64,000 nucleotides of DNA from assembly GCF_013364215.1 (NCBI RefSeq), contig NZ_CP054923.1, positions 5,456,001-5,520,000 on the forward strand. Direction: 5' to 3'. The notes beneath the pieces were generated by a model. That model saw nothing but the letters and a program-made list of their open reading frames with translations. It made no database searches and was not told the origin of the DNA. This DNA comes from Verrucosispora sp. NA02020. GTDB lineage: Bacteria; Actinomycetota; Actinomycetes; Mycobacteriales; Micromonosporaceae. A program made the position numbers and the translations under genes. Shown here in pieces: positions 17,316-26,455 of the stretch (its first letter is position 1; every line of letters starts with the position of its first letter).

Positions 17316-18578
17316 GTGACGGACGCGAAGATGCCCCTACGGGCGAAGGTGGCCAGCTCCGTGTCACGGACCGCCGCAGCCCTCTCGCGGGCTGCGGGCC
17401 GTGGCGACGGCTCGGTGATCGGTGGCTGGATCGGCCTGAAGATCGACCCGGACCTGCTGGCGCACCTCTCCGCCGGACGGGCCATCGCACTGGTCTCCGG
17501 TACCAACGGCAAGACCACCACCACCCGGCTGGCCGCCGCCGCCGTCGGCGTGCTCGGCCGGGTCGCCACCAACTCCTTCGGCGCCAACATGCCCACCGGG
17601 CACACCTCGGCCCTGGCCAAGGCGGGCAGCACCCCGTACGCGGTGCTGGAGGTCGACGAGCACTACCTGGCGCAGGTGATCGAGGCGACCGAGCCGCACG
17701 TCGTGGCGCTGCTCAACCTCTCCCGCGACCAGCTCGACCGGGCCAAGGAGGTCGCCATGATGGCGCAGCTCTGGCGCGCGGCCCTGGTCCGCCACCCGGA
17801 CATCCGCATCGTGGCCAACGCCGACGACCCGATGGTGGTCTGGGCGGCCACCCCGCCGGCCGCCCACGACCAGCGGATCACCCCACCGCACGTCACCTGG
17901 TTCTCCGCCGGTCAGCGGTGGCACGACGACTCGTGGGTCTGCCCCGAGTGCGGCTCGACCATCCAGCGCTCCGGTGAGCAGTGGTGGTGCAGCGGATGCC
18001 CGCTGCGCCGCCCGCAGCCGCAGTGGACGGTCGACGACGAGGGTGTCCTCGACCCCACCGGCGCCTGGTACAAGGTGAAGCTCCAGCTCCCCGGCAAGGT
18101 CAACATCGGTAACGCGGCCACCGCGCTGGCCCTGGCCGCCGAGTTCGGCGTACGCCCGTTCGACGCGGTCCCCCGCCTCGGCGACGTCACCTCGGTCGCC
18201 GGACGGTACGCCCAGGTCGAGCGGGACGGTCGGCTGGTCCGGCTGCTGCTGGCGAAGAACCCGGCCAGCTGGCTGGAGGCGTTCGACATGGCCGAGCACA
18301 CCGCGACCCTGCTCTCCATCAACGCCCGCGACCCCGACGGGTTGGACACCTCCTGGCTCTTCGACGTCGACTTCGCCCCGCTACGCGGACGTCAGGTGCT
18401 CATCACCGGCGACCGCGCGTACGACCTGGCGGTCCGGCTGGACGTCAACGGCGTGCCGTTCCAGCACGTCCGCACGTTCGACGACGCCATCCGGGCGGTG
18501 CCGCCGGGGCGGCTGGAGGTCATCGCGAACTACACCGCCTTCCAGGACATCCGAGCGGAGTTGGACCGTGTCAACTGA
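17316..18578 (+). CDS. murT: Lipid II isoglutaminyl synthase subunit MurT
   Basis: The Mur-ligase-like subunit that, with GatD, amidates the D-Glu alpha-carboxyl of lipid II. The GTG at 17316 gives 420 residues; an ATG at 17331 is the alternative. The ATP loop [11 protein letters not shown] (about 61-71) and the C-terminal DUF1727 domain are present. A four-Cys zinc ribbon unique to MurT (CPECG and CSGC, coded near 17938-18000) interrupts the central domain. It overlaps gatD by 11 bases. It is a Mur-fold protein but not a MurD: it lacks the N-terminal UDP-binding domain. Confidence 0.96.
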   Translation: MTDAKMPLRAKVASSVSRTAAALSRAAGRGDGSVIGGWIGLKIDPDLLAHLSAGRAIALVSGTNGKTTTTRLAAAAVGVLGRVATNSFGANMPTGHTSALAKAGSTPYAVLEVDEHYLAQVIEATEPHVVALLNLSRDQLDRAKEVAMMAQLWRAALVRHPDIRIVANADDPMVVWAATPPAAHDQRITPPHVTWFSAGQRWHDDSWVCPECGSTIQRSGEQWWCSGCPLRRPQPQWTVDDEGVLDPTGAWYKVKLQLPGKVNIGNAATALALAAEFGVRPFDAVPRLGDVTSVAGRYAQVERDGRLVRLLLAKNPASWLEAFDMAEHTATLLSINARDPDGLDTSWLFDVDFAPLRGRQVLITGDRAYDLAVRLDVNGVPFQHVRTFDDAIRAVPPGRLEVIANYTAFQDIRAELDRVN

Positions 18579-19287
18579 GACCCTGCGCATCGTCTGGATC
18601 TACCCCGACCTGCTCTCCACCTACGGCGACCGGGGCAACATGCTGATCCTGGCCCGGCGGGCACAGCAGCGCGGCTTCCCGATCGAGGTGCTGGAGGTCC
18701 GCTCCGACCAGCCGATGCCCACCACCGCCGACATCTACCTCATCGGCGGCGGCGAGGACGGCCCGCAGGCGCTCGGCGCCCAGCGGCTGCTCACCGACGG
18801 CGGCCTGCACCGGGCGGTCGCCCAGGGCTCGGTGGTGTTCGGCGTCTGCGCCGGATACCAACTGCTCGGCACGTCGTTCTTCGCCAAGGGCACCCAGTAC
18901 CGCGGCCTGGAACTGCTCGACCTCTCCTCCGACCGGGGCGAGACCCGGGCCGTCGGCGAGCTGGCCGGTGACATCGACGCCCGACTCGGCCTGCCTCCGC
19001 TGACCGGCTTCGAGAACCACGGCGGCCGTACCCGTCTCGGTGCCGAGGTCTCCCCGCTGGCCCGGGTCACCGCCGGGATCGGCAACGACGGCGCCACCGA
19101 GGGCGCGTGGCGCGGCAAGCTGCTCGGCACGTACTCCCACGGTCCGGCGCTGGCCCGCAACCCGGCCCTGGCCGACCTGCTGCTGCGCTGGGCCACCGGC
19201 GCACAGCAGCTTCCGCCGCTCGACGACACCTGGGCCGACCGGCTGCGGGCCGAACGTCGGGCCGCGGTGGCCGCCGCCCGGGCATGA
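18568..19287 (+). CDS. gatD: Lipid II isoglutaminyl synthase, glutaminase subunit GatD
   Basis: The glutamine amidotransferase partner of MurT, supplying ammonia for stem-peptide amidation. It has 239 residues from a GTG at 18568 that overlaps the end of murT. It is a class I triad glutaminase: the nucleophile Cys94 sits in FGVCAGYQLLG, the conserved GFENHGGRT follows, and the catalytic His is in TYSHGPAL. IGGGEDGPQ near residue 60 is the GatD signature loop. A four-base overlap (ATGA) joins it to the next gene. Confidence 0.95.
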   Translation: MSTETLRIVWIYPDLLSTYGDRGNMLILARRAQQRGFPIEVLEVRSDQPMPTTADIYLIGGGEDGPQALGAQRLLTDGGLHRAVAQGSVVFGVCAGYQLLGTSFFAKGTQYRGLELLDLSSDRGETRAVGELAGDIDARLGLPPLTGFENHGGRTRLGAEVSPLARVTAGIGNDGATEGAWRGKLLGTYSHGPALARNPALADLLLRWATGAQQLPPLDDTWADRLRAERRAAVAAARA

Positions 19288-19997
19288 CCCCGGCCGTCCG
19301 GCGGCTCGCACGGTACTGGCGATCGGTGCAGCCGGTCGCCACCACACCGTCGGTCGTCCGGTTCGGCCTGCTGCTACTCCTGATCGCCGGGTTCGGGGTG
19401 ACCCTGATCCTGGTCCCCCACCCCGACCCGACGGCGCTGCCGCAGTTCGGCGACCGACTGGGCGGTCTCGCCCCGGTCGCCGGAGTCCTCGGCGGCGCGC
19501 TGCTGCTGGTGGCACTGGTCCCCCGTACGTTCATCACGCTCGCCGCGGGCGCGCTCTTCGGCGCCCTGGAGGGTGCCGCGTACGCGCTGGGGGCCGCCCT
19601 GCTGGCGGCGGCGATCGGCTTCACCGTCGGCCGGGTGCTCGGGCGGGAGTTCGTCGCCGAGCGCGTCCGGGGCCGGTTGGCCCGACTGGATCGCTGGTTC
19701 ACCCGGCAGAGCGTGCTCGGGGTGATCACCGTGCGGCTGCTGCCGATCTCCGGCTACGGCCTGGTCAGCTACGGCTACGGCACCACCGGCGCGCGAATCC
19801 TGCCGTTCCTCGTCGGCAGCGTGATCGCCTCCGCCCCGTCGGCGTTCGGCTACGCCGCCGTCGGCGCCGCCGTCACCAGTCCCGGCGAGGTCAACTGGCT
19901 CGCCGCCACCCCCGCCGCGCTCGGCTTCATCGCCAGCGCGGTGCTGCTCACCCGCTGGTGGCTCGCCGAACGCCGACGCCGCACCACCCAGATGTAA
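19284..19997 (+). CDS. TVP38/TMEM64 (DedA-like) membrane protein
   Basis: A 237-residue integral membrane protein of the SNARE-associated/VTT family. Membrane segments lie at about 24-45, 63-83, 87-115, 165-190 and 210-228. The family signature is the re-entrant part RTFITLAAGALFGALEGAAYA, and VRLLPISGYGLVSYGYG is the second VTT-like motif. VTT proteins have been tied to lipid scrambling and, in DedA relatives, undecaprenyl phosphate recycling. Translational coupling to murT-gatD hints at a cell-envelope lipid role, which is inference. An AT-poor terminator-like hairpin follows its stop directly. Confidence 0.82.
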   Translation: MTPAVRRLARYWRSVQPVATTPSVVRFGLLLLLIAGFGVTLILVPHPDPTALPQFGDRLGGLAPVAGVLGGALLLVALVPRTFITLAAGALFGALEGAAYALGAALLAAAIGFTVGRVLGREFVAERVRGRLARLDRWFTRQSVLGVITVRLLPISGYGLVSYGYGTTGARILPFLVGSVIASAPSAFGYAAVGAAVTSPGEVNWLAATPAALGFIASAVLLTRWWLAERRRRTTQM

Positions 19998-20048
19998 GGA
20001 GGGGTCCCCTGCTAACGCCTCGCGTATAGCAGGGGACCCCTGCTAACA
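19995..20048 (+). terminator. Hairpin element copy A after the TVP38 gene
   Basis: Fifteen-base perfect arms (20000-20014 and 20027-20041) with loop ACGCCTCGCGTA start right at the TAA stop. It is one of five related palindromes here with a common loop word ACGCCT...GCATAG. A terminator role fits its place. Confidence 0.8.
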
Positions 20049-20387
20049 ACTCGGCAAGCGCGATCGTGCCGCGCCCCCGCTCTCGCCGCATCGCGCTCCA
20101 TGATCACGCTCGATCCTGGATCGAGTGGCCTCGGTGTCAGCACGAGACCACTCAATCCCGGATCGAGCACGACCTTGTGACGAGCCGCCGCACCCCGGGA
20201 ACTCGAAGACGCCGCCTTCGTAGCGCCGGAGCGTGCGGCACGTCTTCTTCCCGCCCACGTGGCCCCACGGGTGCCCGCCGCAGCGCCGGCTCGCACCGCA
20301 CGCGCGCCCGCATACCGTGCACTGGAGGGCTCGGCCGCCGCACCGAGCACGGCGTTCGAACGTTAGAAAGGGTCCCCTGCTATGCAC
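20043..20387 (-). other. Cys-rich small reading frame between hairpin repeats
   Basis: I do not recognise this. The frame is open from an ATG at 20387 to a stop at 20043 (114 codons), but only the middle (about 20185-20330) looks coding: nearly every third base there is G or C, and it encodes CTVCGRACGASRRCGG followed by WGHVGGKKTCRTLRRYEGG and FEFPGCGG. The six or seven Cys suggest a zinc-binding protein. Its 5' end lies in hairpin copy B and its 3' end in an imperfect palindrome, so a gene fragment trimmed by repeats is as likely as an intact gene. Confidence 0.35.
20108..20168. repeat. Imperfect 21-bp inverted repeat
   Basis: Arms 20108-20128 and 20148-20168 match in 19 of 21 positions around a 19-base loop. 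The arm contains CTCGATCCTGGATCGAG, itself a near-palindrome. It is unrelated to the hairpin family on either side. No promoter or gene is evident around it. Confidence 0.65.
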
Positions 20388-20414
20388 GAGGCGTTAGCAG
20401 GGGACCCTTCCTTT
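20361..20414 (-). terminator. Hairpin element copy B downstream of leuS
   Basis: Perfect 15-base arms (20368-20382 and 20395-20409), inverted in direction relative to copy A and sharing most of its sequence. It lies about 45 bases after the leuS stop and would end leuS transcription. The rest of 19998-20456 holds only copy A, the palindrome and the Cys-rich frame. Confidence 0.78.
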
Positions 20415-20456
20415 CACCAACAACAGCTCACCTACACCGACAGCTCGCCAACAGCG

Positions 20457-23291
20457 TCAGGCGACGACGGACACCATCCGGCCGGGGATCACGATGACCT
20501 TGCGCGGTTCCTTGCCGGCCAGCACCCCCGCCACCGCTGCCAGCGCGGCGGAACGCACGTCGTCCTCGGCGGCGTCGGCCGGCACCTCGACCCGGCCCCG
20601 GACCTTGCCGTTGACCTGCACCGGGTAGGTGACGGTCTCGGCGACCAGCAGCGCCGGGTCGGCGACCGGGAAGTCCGCGTACGTCAGGGAGGTCTGGTGA
20701 CCCAGCCGCCGCCACAGTTCCTCGGCGATGTGCGGGGCCAGCGGCGCCACCATCAGCACCAGCGGTTCGGCCACCTCGCGCGGGGTCGTCGCCAGCTTGG
20801 TCACCGCGTTGGTCAGCTCGATCAGCTTGGCGATCGCGGTGTTGAACCGGATGCCCTCCATGTCGCCCCGGACGCCGTCGATCACCCGGTGCAGCAACTG
20901 GCGGGTCTGTTGGTCGGCCGGTTCGTCGGTGACCCGCGACTCGCCGGTCTGCTCGTCGACGACCGCCCGCCAGACCCGCTGCAGGAACCGGTACGAGCCG
21001 ACCACCGCCCGGGTCTCCCACGGGCGGGACACCTCCAGCGGCCCCATCGACATCTCGTAGACCCGGAACGTGTCGGCGCCGTACGCGGCGCACATCTCGT
21101 CCGGGGTGACCACGTTCTTCAGGGACTTGCCCATCTTGCCGTACTCGCGGTTGACCTGGACGTCGCCCAGGAACCAGTCGCCGTCGCGCTCGACGACCTC
21201 TTCGGCCGGGACGTAGGCGCCCCGGGCGTCGGTGTACGCGTACGCCTGGATGTAGCCCTGGTTGAACAGCTTGCGGAACGGCTCGAACGACGACACGTGC
21301 CCCAGGTCGAACAGCACCTTGTGCCAGAACCGGGCGTACAGCAGGTGCAGCACGGCGTGCTCGGCGCCGCCGACGTACAGGTCCACGCCACCGCAGTCGC
21401 CCTCGCCGCGCGGCCCCATCCAGTACCGCTCGTTCTCCGCGTCGACGAACCGTCCCTCGTTGGTCGGGTCCAGGTAACGCAGCTCGTACCAGCAGGAGCC
21501 GGCCCACTGCGGCATCACGTTGGTCTCCCGGGTGTACCGCTTCGGCCCGTCACCCAGGTCCAGCTCGACCTCGACCCAGTCGCGGCGGCGCGACAGCGGC
21601 GTCTCCGGGTCGCTGTCGGCGTCGTCGGCGTCGAAGGTGCGCGGCGAGAAGTCGTCCACCTCGGGCAGTTCGACCGGCAGCATCTCCTCCGGCAGCGCGA
21701 TCGCGGCACCGTCGGCGTCGTAGACGATCGGGAACGGCTCGCCCCAGTACCGCTGCCGGCTGAACAGCCAGTCCCGCAGCCGGTAGGTCACCGCGCCCCG
21801 ACCGGCGCCGGTGGACTCCAGCCAGGCGATGATGCGGGCCTTGGCGTCGGCCACCCCCAGTCCGTTCAGGTCCAGGTCGCGGTCGGGCGCGGCGCTGTTG
21901 ATCGCCGGCCCCTCCCCGGTGTACGCGGTGCCGTCGAAGCCCTCCGGCGGCTGCACGGTACGCACGATCGGCAGCTCGAAGAGATCGGCGAACTCCCAGT
22001 CCCGCTCGTCCTGCGCGGGTACCGCCATGATCGCGCCGGTGCCGTAGCCGGCCAGCACGTAGTCGGCGATGAAGATCGGCACCTGCCCACCGGTGACCGG
22101 GTTGACTGCGTACGCGCCGATGAAGACGCCGGTCTTCTCCTTGGTGTCGGCCTGCCGCTCGACGTCGGTCTTGGCCGCCGCCGCCTTGCGGTACGCCTCG
22201 ACGGCTGCCCGGGGATCGGTGTGCCCACCGGTCCACGCGTCCCGGGTCCCCTCCGGCCAGGCCGCCGGCACCAGCGCGTCGACCAGCTCGTGCTCGGGTG
22301 CCAGCACCATGTAGGTGGCCCCGAAGACGGTGTCCGGCCGGGTCGTGAACACCCGGATCGGCGCGGTGGGGGTCGGGAAGTCGATGTGCGCACCGGTGGA
22401 TCGGCCGATCCAGTTGCGCTGCATGAGCTTGATCGGCTCCGGCCAGTCCAGCTTGTCCAGGTCGTCCAGCAGCCGGTCACCGTACGCGGTGATCCGCATC
22501 ATCCACTGCTTCAGGTTGCGCTTGAAGACCGGGAAGTTGCCGCGCTCGGAGCGACCGTCGGCGGTGACCTCCTCGTTGGCCAGCACCGTGCCCAGCCCGG
22601 GGCACCAGTTCACCGGCGCCTGCGACACGTACGCCAGGCGGTGGTCGTCGACGATCGCGCGACGCTCGGCGGACGACAGCTCGGCCCACGGGCGGCCGTC
22701 CGGGGTACGCCGGGTACCGCCGGCGAACTCGGCGATCAACTTGCTGATCGGGCGGGCCCGACCGGCCTGGCGGTCGTACCAGGAGTTGAAGATCTGCAGG
22801 AAGATCCACTGAGTCCAGCGGTAGAAGTCGGTGTCGATGGTGGCCACCGAGCGCCGCTGGTCGTGGGCCAGTCCCAGCCGCCGCAGCTGCTCCCGGTACC
22901 GCTCGATGTTCGCCTCGGTGGTTGTCCGGGGGTGCGTGCCGGTCTGCACCGCGTACTGCTCGGCGGGCAGGCCGAACGCGTCGAAGCCCATCGCGTGCAG
23001 CACGTTGCGCCCGGCCATCCGCTGGTAGCGGGCGTAACAGTCGGTGCCGATGTAGCCCAGCGGGTGCCCGACGTGCAGTCCCGCGCCGGACGGGTACGGG
23101 AACATGTCCAGCACGTACAGCTTCTCGGCGCCGGAGCGCGGGTGGGCGGGGTCGGCCAGCGGGCCGGACGGGTTCGGCGCGTGGAAGCTGCCCTCGCGTT
23201 CCCAGTGATCCTGCCAGCGGCGTTCGATCTCGTCGGCCAGCACGGCGGTGTACCGGAACGGTGGGGTGTCGTTGGCGGCTGCCTCGGTCAT
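20457..23291 (-). CDS. leuS: Leucyl-tRNA synthetase
   Basis: Charges tRNA-Leu with leucine. It has 944 residues from an ATG at 23291 with GGAGAAGG just upstream. The class I HIGH motif is HVGH (73-76). The KMSKS loop is [10 protein letters not shown], with Gly replacing the first Ser, a change seen in some bacterial LeuRS. The CP1 editing domain occupies about 260-450. The catalytic core, anticodon-binding domain and C-terminal tRNA-binding domain are all present. The leader carries a Leu-rich peptide and a terminator, so expression is probably controlled by leucyl-tRNA supply. Confidence 0.98.
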   Translation of the reverse strand: MTEAAANDTPPFRYTAVLADEIERRWQDHWEREGSFHAPNPSGPLADPAHPRSGAEKLYVLDMFPYPSGAGLHVGHPLGYIGTDCYARYQRMAGRNVLHAMGFDAFGLPAEQYAVQTGTHPRTTTEANIERYREQLRRLGLAHDQRRSVATIDTDFYRWTQWIFLQIFNSWYDRQAGRARPISKLIAEFAGGTRRTPDGRPWAELSSAERRAIVDDHRLAYVSQAPVNWCPGLGTVLANEEVTADGRSERGNFPVFKRNLKQWMMRITAYGDRLLDDLDKLDWPEPIKLMQRNWIGRSTGAHIDFPTPTAPIRVFTTRPDTVFGATYMVLAPEHELVDALVPAAWPEGTRDAWTGGHTDPRAAVEAYRKAAAAKTDVERQADTKEKTGVFIGAYAVNPVTGGQVPIFIADYVLAGYGTGAIMAVPAQDERDWEFADLFELPIVRTVQPPEGFDGTAYTGEGPAINSAAPDRDLDLNGLGVADAKARIIAWLESTGAGRGAVTYRLRDWLFSRQRYWGEPFPIVYDADGAAIALPEEMLPVELPEVDDFSPRTFDADDADSDPETPLSRRRDWVEVELDLGDGPKRYTRETNVMPQWAGSCWYELRYLDPTNEGRFVDAENERYWMGPRGEGDCGGVDLYVGGAEHAVLHLLYARFWHKVLFDLGHVSSFEPFRKLFNQGYIQAYAYTDARGAYVPAEEVVERDGDWFLGDVQVNREYGKMGKSLKNVVTPDEMCAAYGADTFRVYEMSMGPLEVSRPWETRAVVGSYRFLQRVWRAVVDEQTGESRVTDEPADQQTRQLLHRVIDGVRGDMEGIRFNTAIAKLIELTNAVTKLATTPREVAEPLVLMVAPLAPHIAEELWRRLGHQTSLTYADFPVADPALLVAETVTYPVQVNGKVRGRVEVPADAAEDDVRSAALAAVAGVLAGKEPRKVIVIPGRMVSVVA

Positions 23292-23384
23292 GGCCTTCTC
23301 CTCGCGTCGACCGGCGGGGTCTTCTCCGTGCTGGCTGGTCTCGTGTCCGTGCTCGGCGGCCCGCCCCGGGCCCCGGCGGGCACG

Positions 23385-23409
23385 AAAAAGCCCCTCGCAC
23401 AGGAGGGGC
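23385..23409 (-). terminator. leuS leader attenuator terminator
   Basis: On the minus strand GCCCCTC, a six-base loop and GAGGGGC (23409-23390) are followed at once by five T (23389-23385). This is a textbook intrinsic terminator, rare in such GC-rich DNA, about 95 bases before the leuS ATG and after the leader peptide. An intact terminator between promoter and gene points to attenuation. Confidence 0.85.
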
Positions 23410-23446
23410 CGCCGTGCTGTCGCGCCGTCAGCGCATCAGCACGGCT
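23397..23446 (-). promoter_or_regulatory. Pause and antiterminator arms of leuS leader
   Basis: GCCGTGCTG (23446-23438) can pair with CAGCACGGC (23419-23411), a nine-base pause hairpin that starts inside the leader-peptide gene. If a stalled ribosome hides the first arm, GCACGG (23417-23412) can pair with CCTGTGC (23403-23397), which takes over part of the terminator. These pairings are mutually exclusive. Drawn by hand, not folded by program. Confidence 0.65.
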
Positions 23447-23474
23447 CGGTAAGAAGCAGGAAGACTCCGGCCAT
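23436..23474 (-). CDS. leuL: leuS leader peptide (MAGVFLLLTEPC)
   Basis: Twelve codons and a stop encode MAGVFLLLTEPC. Three consecutive Leu codons are CTG CTT CTT; CTT is rare in this GC-rich DNA, which would sharpen ribosome stalling when leucyl-tRNA is short. The stop codon overlaps the first arm of the pause hairpin, the spacing needed for attenuation. TACACT (23487-23482) lies exactly seven bases before the ATG, so the mRNA would be leaderless and translation would begin at its first base. The peptide's role is to stall, not to act as a protein. I see no T-box sequence. Confidence 0.78.
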   Translation of the reverse strand: MAGVFLLLTEPC

Positions 23475-23481
23475 GACCGGC

Positions 23482-23487
23482 AGTGTA
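23482..23487 (-). promoter_or_regulatory. leuS leader -10 element
   Basis: TACACT on the minus strand, seven bases before the leader-peptide ATG, a TANNNT-N7-ATG leaderless layout. It lies in the 48 bases after the mnhG stop, so leuS does not depend on the antiporter operon. The -35 is weak. Confidence 0.6.
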
Positions 23488-23522
23488 CCGCGACCCCTCG
23501 GGCACCGTCGCCCAGTACCCCG

Positions 23523-23873
23523 TCAGCCGGTGTCGGGGCGACCGTCGCCGACCCGGCCGTCGAGCTCGTCGTAGCGGGTGATCGGGGCCAGCGGCGCACC
23601 GGCCCGGTACGCCGCGCGGGCCAGCGCGTAGCCACCCACCGGGGCGGTGAACAGTTGCAGGCCGACCGCCACCAGCACCACCACGGCGGTACGCACGCTC
23701 GGGATCAGCAGCAGCACCCCGAACAGCACACAACTGAGGCCGAGGCTGGCAGCCTTGGCGACCGCGTTCATCCGGTGGTAGACGTCGGGCAGGCGGACCA
23801 GGCCCACCGCGCTGATCGAGATCAGGACGGTGCCGAGCAGCAGCAGCGCCCAGGCCAGTGCCGTGCGGATCAC
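23523..23873 (-). CDS. mnhG: Na+/H+ antiporter subunit MnhG
   Basis: The smallest accessory subunit of the Mnh/Mrp monovalent cation/proton antiporter and last gene of its operon. The GTG at 23873 overlaps the mnhF stop by four bases; length is 116 residues. Three membrane segments (about 5-24, 38-58, 63-84) are followed by a polar C-terminus. The family signature is GLVRLPDVYHRMNAVAKAAS. Confidence 0.92.
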   Translation of the reverse strand: MIRTALAWALLLLGTVLISISAVGLVRLPDVYHRMNAVAKAASLGLSCVLFGVLLLIPSVRTAVVVLVAVGLQLFTAPVGGYALARAAYRAGAPLAPITRYDELDGRVGDGRPDTG

Positions 23874-24127
23874 CGCTGCCCCCGGTGCACCAGCCGGGCC
23901 ATCGCCACCGTGGCCAGGAAACTCACCAGCGTCCCGGTGAGCACCAGGTCCAGCAGGTCCGGCGCGTCCAGCCGGGCGGCGAGCACCGCCAGGGCGGCCA
24001 GGAAGACGAAAAAGCCCAGGTCCAGCGCGGCGGCCCGGTCGGCGTCGGTCGGTCCGCGTACCAGCCGGCCGATCACCACCGCCATCGCGCACGCCAGGAC
24101 CACCAGCACCACGTCCAGCAGGATCAT
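23870..24127 (-). CDS. mnhF: Na+/H+ antiporter subunit MnhF
   Basis: Accessory membrane subunit of the Mnh/Mrp antiporter, 85 residues, start ATG at 24127. Three membrane segments are separated by short loops, and RLVRGPTDADRAAALDL after the first is the MnhF signature. Four-base overlaps join it to mnhE before and mnhG after. Confidence 0.92.
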   Translation of the reverse strand: MILLDVVLVVLACAMAVVIGRLVRGPTDADRAAALDLGFFVFLAALAVLAARLDAPDLLDLVLTGTLVSFLATVAMARLVHRGQR

Positions 24128-24579
24128 CGCGACCTCCACGTCTCGGGCGGGTCGTTCTCGGACGGACCACCGTCGTCGGAGGAGCCGTCGTCGGGTCGGC
24201 CGCCGCCGGCCGGGTGCGTGGCCGGGCGGATCGCGGCGAGCACCCGCCACTCCAGTTCGGTGACCTCGCGGCGGAACGCGACCGGGTCGGCGGCGTACAC
24301 GCCGTGCACCCAGAGGGTCGCGGGCTCCCGCCGGATCGCCAGGGTCAGCGTGCCCGGGGTCAGGCTGACCGCCAGGGCCACCGCGGCGACCTCGACGTCG
24401 GTGCCGGCCCGCAGCGGCACCCGCACCACCGCCGGTTCCAGTCGCGACCCCGGCGTGAGGATCTCCCACGCCACGGCCAGGTTCGCCTGCACCAGCCGGA
24501 CCGCGAAGTAGCCGGTGAACCGCAGGATCCGGCCCAGGCGTACCACCGTCCGGCGGGCCAGCGCCGGTGTCGCGCTCAT
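24124..24579 (-). CDS. mnhE: Na+/H+ antiporter subunit MnhE
   Basis: Accessory subunit of the Mnh/Mrp complex, 151 residues, ATG at 24579. The family features are a membrane segment near residues 20-40 (YFAVRLVQANLAVAWEILTPG) and the core VAVALAVSLTPGTLTLAIR followed by WVHGVYAADP. The C-terminus carries an acidic, Gly/Ser-rich tail longer than usual. Overlaps mnhD and mnhF by four bases each. Confidence 0.92.
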   Translation of the reverse strand: MSATPALARRTVVRLGRILRFTGYFAVRLVQANLAVAWEILTPGSRLEPAVVRVPLRAGTDVEVAAVALAVSLTPGTLTLAIRREPATLWVHGVYAADPVAFRREVTELEWRVLAAIRPATHPAGGGRPDDGSSDDGGPSENDPPETWRSR

Positions 24580-26039
24580 CGCCCGGTCACCGCCCGCACG
24601 TAGCCGGCCGGGTCGCGGAGTCCGTCCGCCGCCGTCTCCGCCACCGTCAGCAACGGCTGCGCGGCCAGCCCCGCGACCAGCGAGAGCACGGCCAGGGCCA
24701 GCGGCGGGGCGACCAGCGACCGCCCGATCCGGCCGGTGACCGCGTCGGTGGCCGGCTCACCGGTGAACAACGCGCTCCAGATCTTCAGCATGGAGAGCAG
24801 GGTGACCAGGCTGACCAGCACCGCCACCGTCATCGCCCACCACGCGTCGACCTCGGCGGCGGCCCGCAGCAACAGGAACTTCGCCAGGAAGCCGGAGAAC
24901 GGCGGCAGTCCGGCCAGCGACAGCGCCGCGCCGGCGAAGGCCAGGGCCAACGCGGGGCGCTGCACGGCGAGGCCACCGGTGCCGTCCAGCCGGTCGGTGC
25001 CCCGGCCGGCGCGTACCGCCGCCGCGCAGAGCAGCAGCGCCGCCTTCACCAGCACGTACTGGGCCAGGTAGTACACCGCCGCGGCCAGGCTCGCGGCGGT
25101 GAACAGCGCCACGCCGAGCAGCACGTAGCCGATCTGGCTGACCATGTGGAAGACGAGGATCCGGCGCATCGAGCCCTCGCCGACCGCGCCGAGCACGCCG
25201 ACCACCATCGACAGCAGCGCCACCACGCCGAGCAGCCAGTGGTACGCCGGGTCGCCGTCGTACACCACCGCGTAGATCCGGATGACGGCGTAGAGACCCA
25301 CCTTGGTCAGCAGGCCGGAGAAGAGCGCCACCACCACCGGCGAGGCCACCGGATAGGTGCGGGGCAGCCAGTCGTGCACCGGGACCAGCGCGCTCTTGAC
25401 GCCCAGGGCGAGCAGCACCACGCCGCCGGCCACCGCCACGGCCGGCTCGTCGCGGGCCGCCCCGGCGAGGTCTCCCAGTCCGACCGCTCCGGTGGTGCCG
25501 TAGACCAGCGCGACTCCGCCCAGCAGCAGGGTGGAGCCGAGCAGGTTCGTCGACACGTATACCCGGCCCGCACCGCCGCGCCCGATGCCCCCGGCGAGGC
25601 TCAACAGCACGTACGAGGGCACCAGCATGACCTCGATCAGCACGAACAGGTTGAACAGGTCGGTGGTGAGGAACGCACCGTACGCCCCGGCCGAGAGCAC
25701 CAGCACCAGCGGCAGGAAGTACGGGCGGCGGTCGTCGCCGGAGCCCACGGCCGACACCAGACAGCCGAGCACCACCACCGCCGACACGGTGACCAGCAGG
25801 GCGCCGAACGCGTCGGCGGCGAGGCTGATGGCCACCGGTGGCGGCCAGCCGCCGACCCTCAGCACCGGGATGTCCCCGGCGACGGTGGTGGTCACCAGCA
25901 GCGCCACGCCCGCCGACAGCACGGCGACGGTGGTGACCAGTGCGGCGACCCGGTGCGTCCGGAGCCGCCCCGGCAGGGCGAGCAGACCACCGGCCACCAG
26001 CAGGGGCCCGGCGACGGGGAACAGGAGCAGCAGGGTCAC
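24576..26039 (-). CDS. mnhD: Na+/H+ antiporter subunit MnhD
   Basis: One of the two complex-I-like proton-translocating subunits (related to NuoN/NuoM). It has 487 residues from a GTG at 26039, with about 14 membrane segments. LFNLFVLIEVMLVPSYVLLS contains the conserved membrane Glu, and KSALVPVHDWLPRTYPVASP holds the Lys/His of the half-channel. The FHMVSQIGYVLLGVAL motif is also conserved. It overlaps mnhC and mnhE by four bases, so the operon is translated as a chain. Confidence 0.95.
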   Translation of the reverse strand: MTLLLLFPVAGPLLVAGGLLALPGRLRTHRVAALVTTVAVLSAGVALLVTTTVAGDIPVLRVGGWPPPVAISLAADAFGALLVTVSAVVVLGCLVSAVGSGDDRRPYFLPLVLVLSAGAYGAFLTTDLFNLFVLIEVMLVPSYVLLSLAGGIGRGGAGRVYVSTNLLGSTLLLGGVALVYGTTGAVGLGDLAGAARDEPAVAVAGGVVLLALGVKSALVPVHDWLPRTYPVASPVVVALFSGLLTKVGLYAVIRIYAVVYDGDPAYHWLLGVVALLSMVVGVLGAVGEGSMRRILVFHMVSQIGYVLLGVALFTAASLAAAVYYLAQYVLVKAALLLCAAAVRAGRGTDRLDGTGGLAVQRPALALAFAGAALSLAGLPPFSGFLAKFLLLRAAAEVDAWWAMTVAVLVSLVTLLSMLKIWSALFTGEPATDAVTGRIGRSLVAPPLALAVLSLVAGLAAQPLLTVAETAADGLRDPAGYVRAVTGR

Positions 26040-26455
26040 CGCCGTACCCCGTCCGGTCCGGTCGGTGCCGGACCACTCTCGGGGTCGCCGTCCCCGGCAC
26101 GCTCGTCGGCGTCGGTCTCGCCCGGGCCGTCCGGGTCGGTGACGCCGCCGGGGCCGTCGGCGTCGGCGTCCGGGTCCGCGGAGCCCCGACGCAGCAGGCC
26201 GAGCAGGTGCACGGTGACCCCGAAGGTGATCACGATCGCGGTCAGCACGAACGCCTGCGGCAGCGGGTCCGCCGTGTCCGGGCCCACCTCACGGACCGGC
26301 GCCGTGCGGCGGCCGAGCCCGCCGGCGGCCAGCAGCACCACGTTGACCGCGTGGCCGAGCAGGACGAAACCCAGTACCACGCGCAGGTGTCCGGGCCGGA
26401 CCAGCAGGAACACCCCGGCGGCGACCAGCGTGCCGACGAGCACGGCGGCGCTCAT
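26036..26455 (-). CDS. mnhC: Na+/H+ antiporter subunit MnhC
   Basis: NuoK-like subunit, 139 residues, ATG at 26455. Three membrane segments; the GFVLLGHAVNVVLLAAGG helix and PLPQAFVLTAIVITFGVT are the family motifs. After about residue 90 the C-terminus becomes a long Asp/Gly/Pro-rich tail of nearly 50 residues, unusual for MnhC. Overlaps mnhA and mnhD by four bases. Confidence 0.93.
   Translation of the reverse strand: MSAAVLVGTLVAAGVFLLVRPGHLRVVLGFVLLGHAVNVVLLAAGGLGRRTAPVREVGPDTADPLPQAFVLTAIVITFGVTVHLLGLLRRGSADPDADADGPGGVTDPDGPGETDADERAGDGDPESGPAPTGPDGVRR

Noticed and set aside
17316..18578. MurT as the missing MurD
   Set aside because: It has the zinc ribbon and DUF1727 of MurT, lacks the UDP-binding N-terminal domain and is paired with gatD.
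23292..23480. T-box riboswitch before leuS
   Set aside because: No T-box sequence or stem I specifier loop; the leader peptide with Leu codons explains the terminator better.
20382..24263. A 1293-codon plus-strand reading frame
   Set aside because: Antisense to leuS and mnhG/F; same codon-composition artefact, and it crosses the attenuator and a hairpin.
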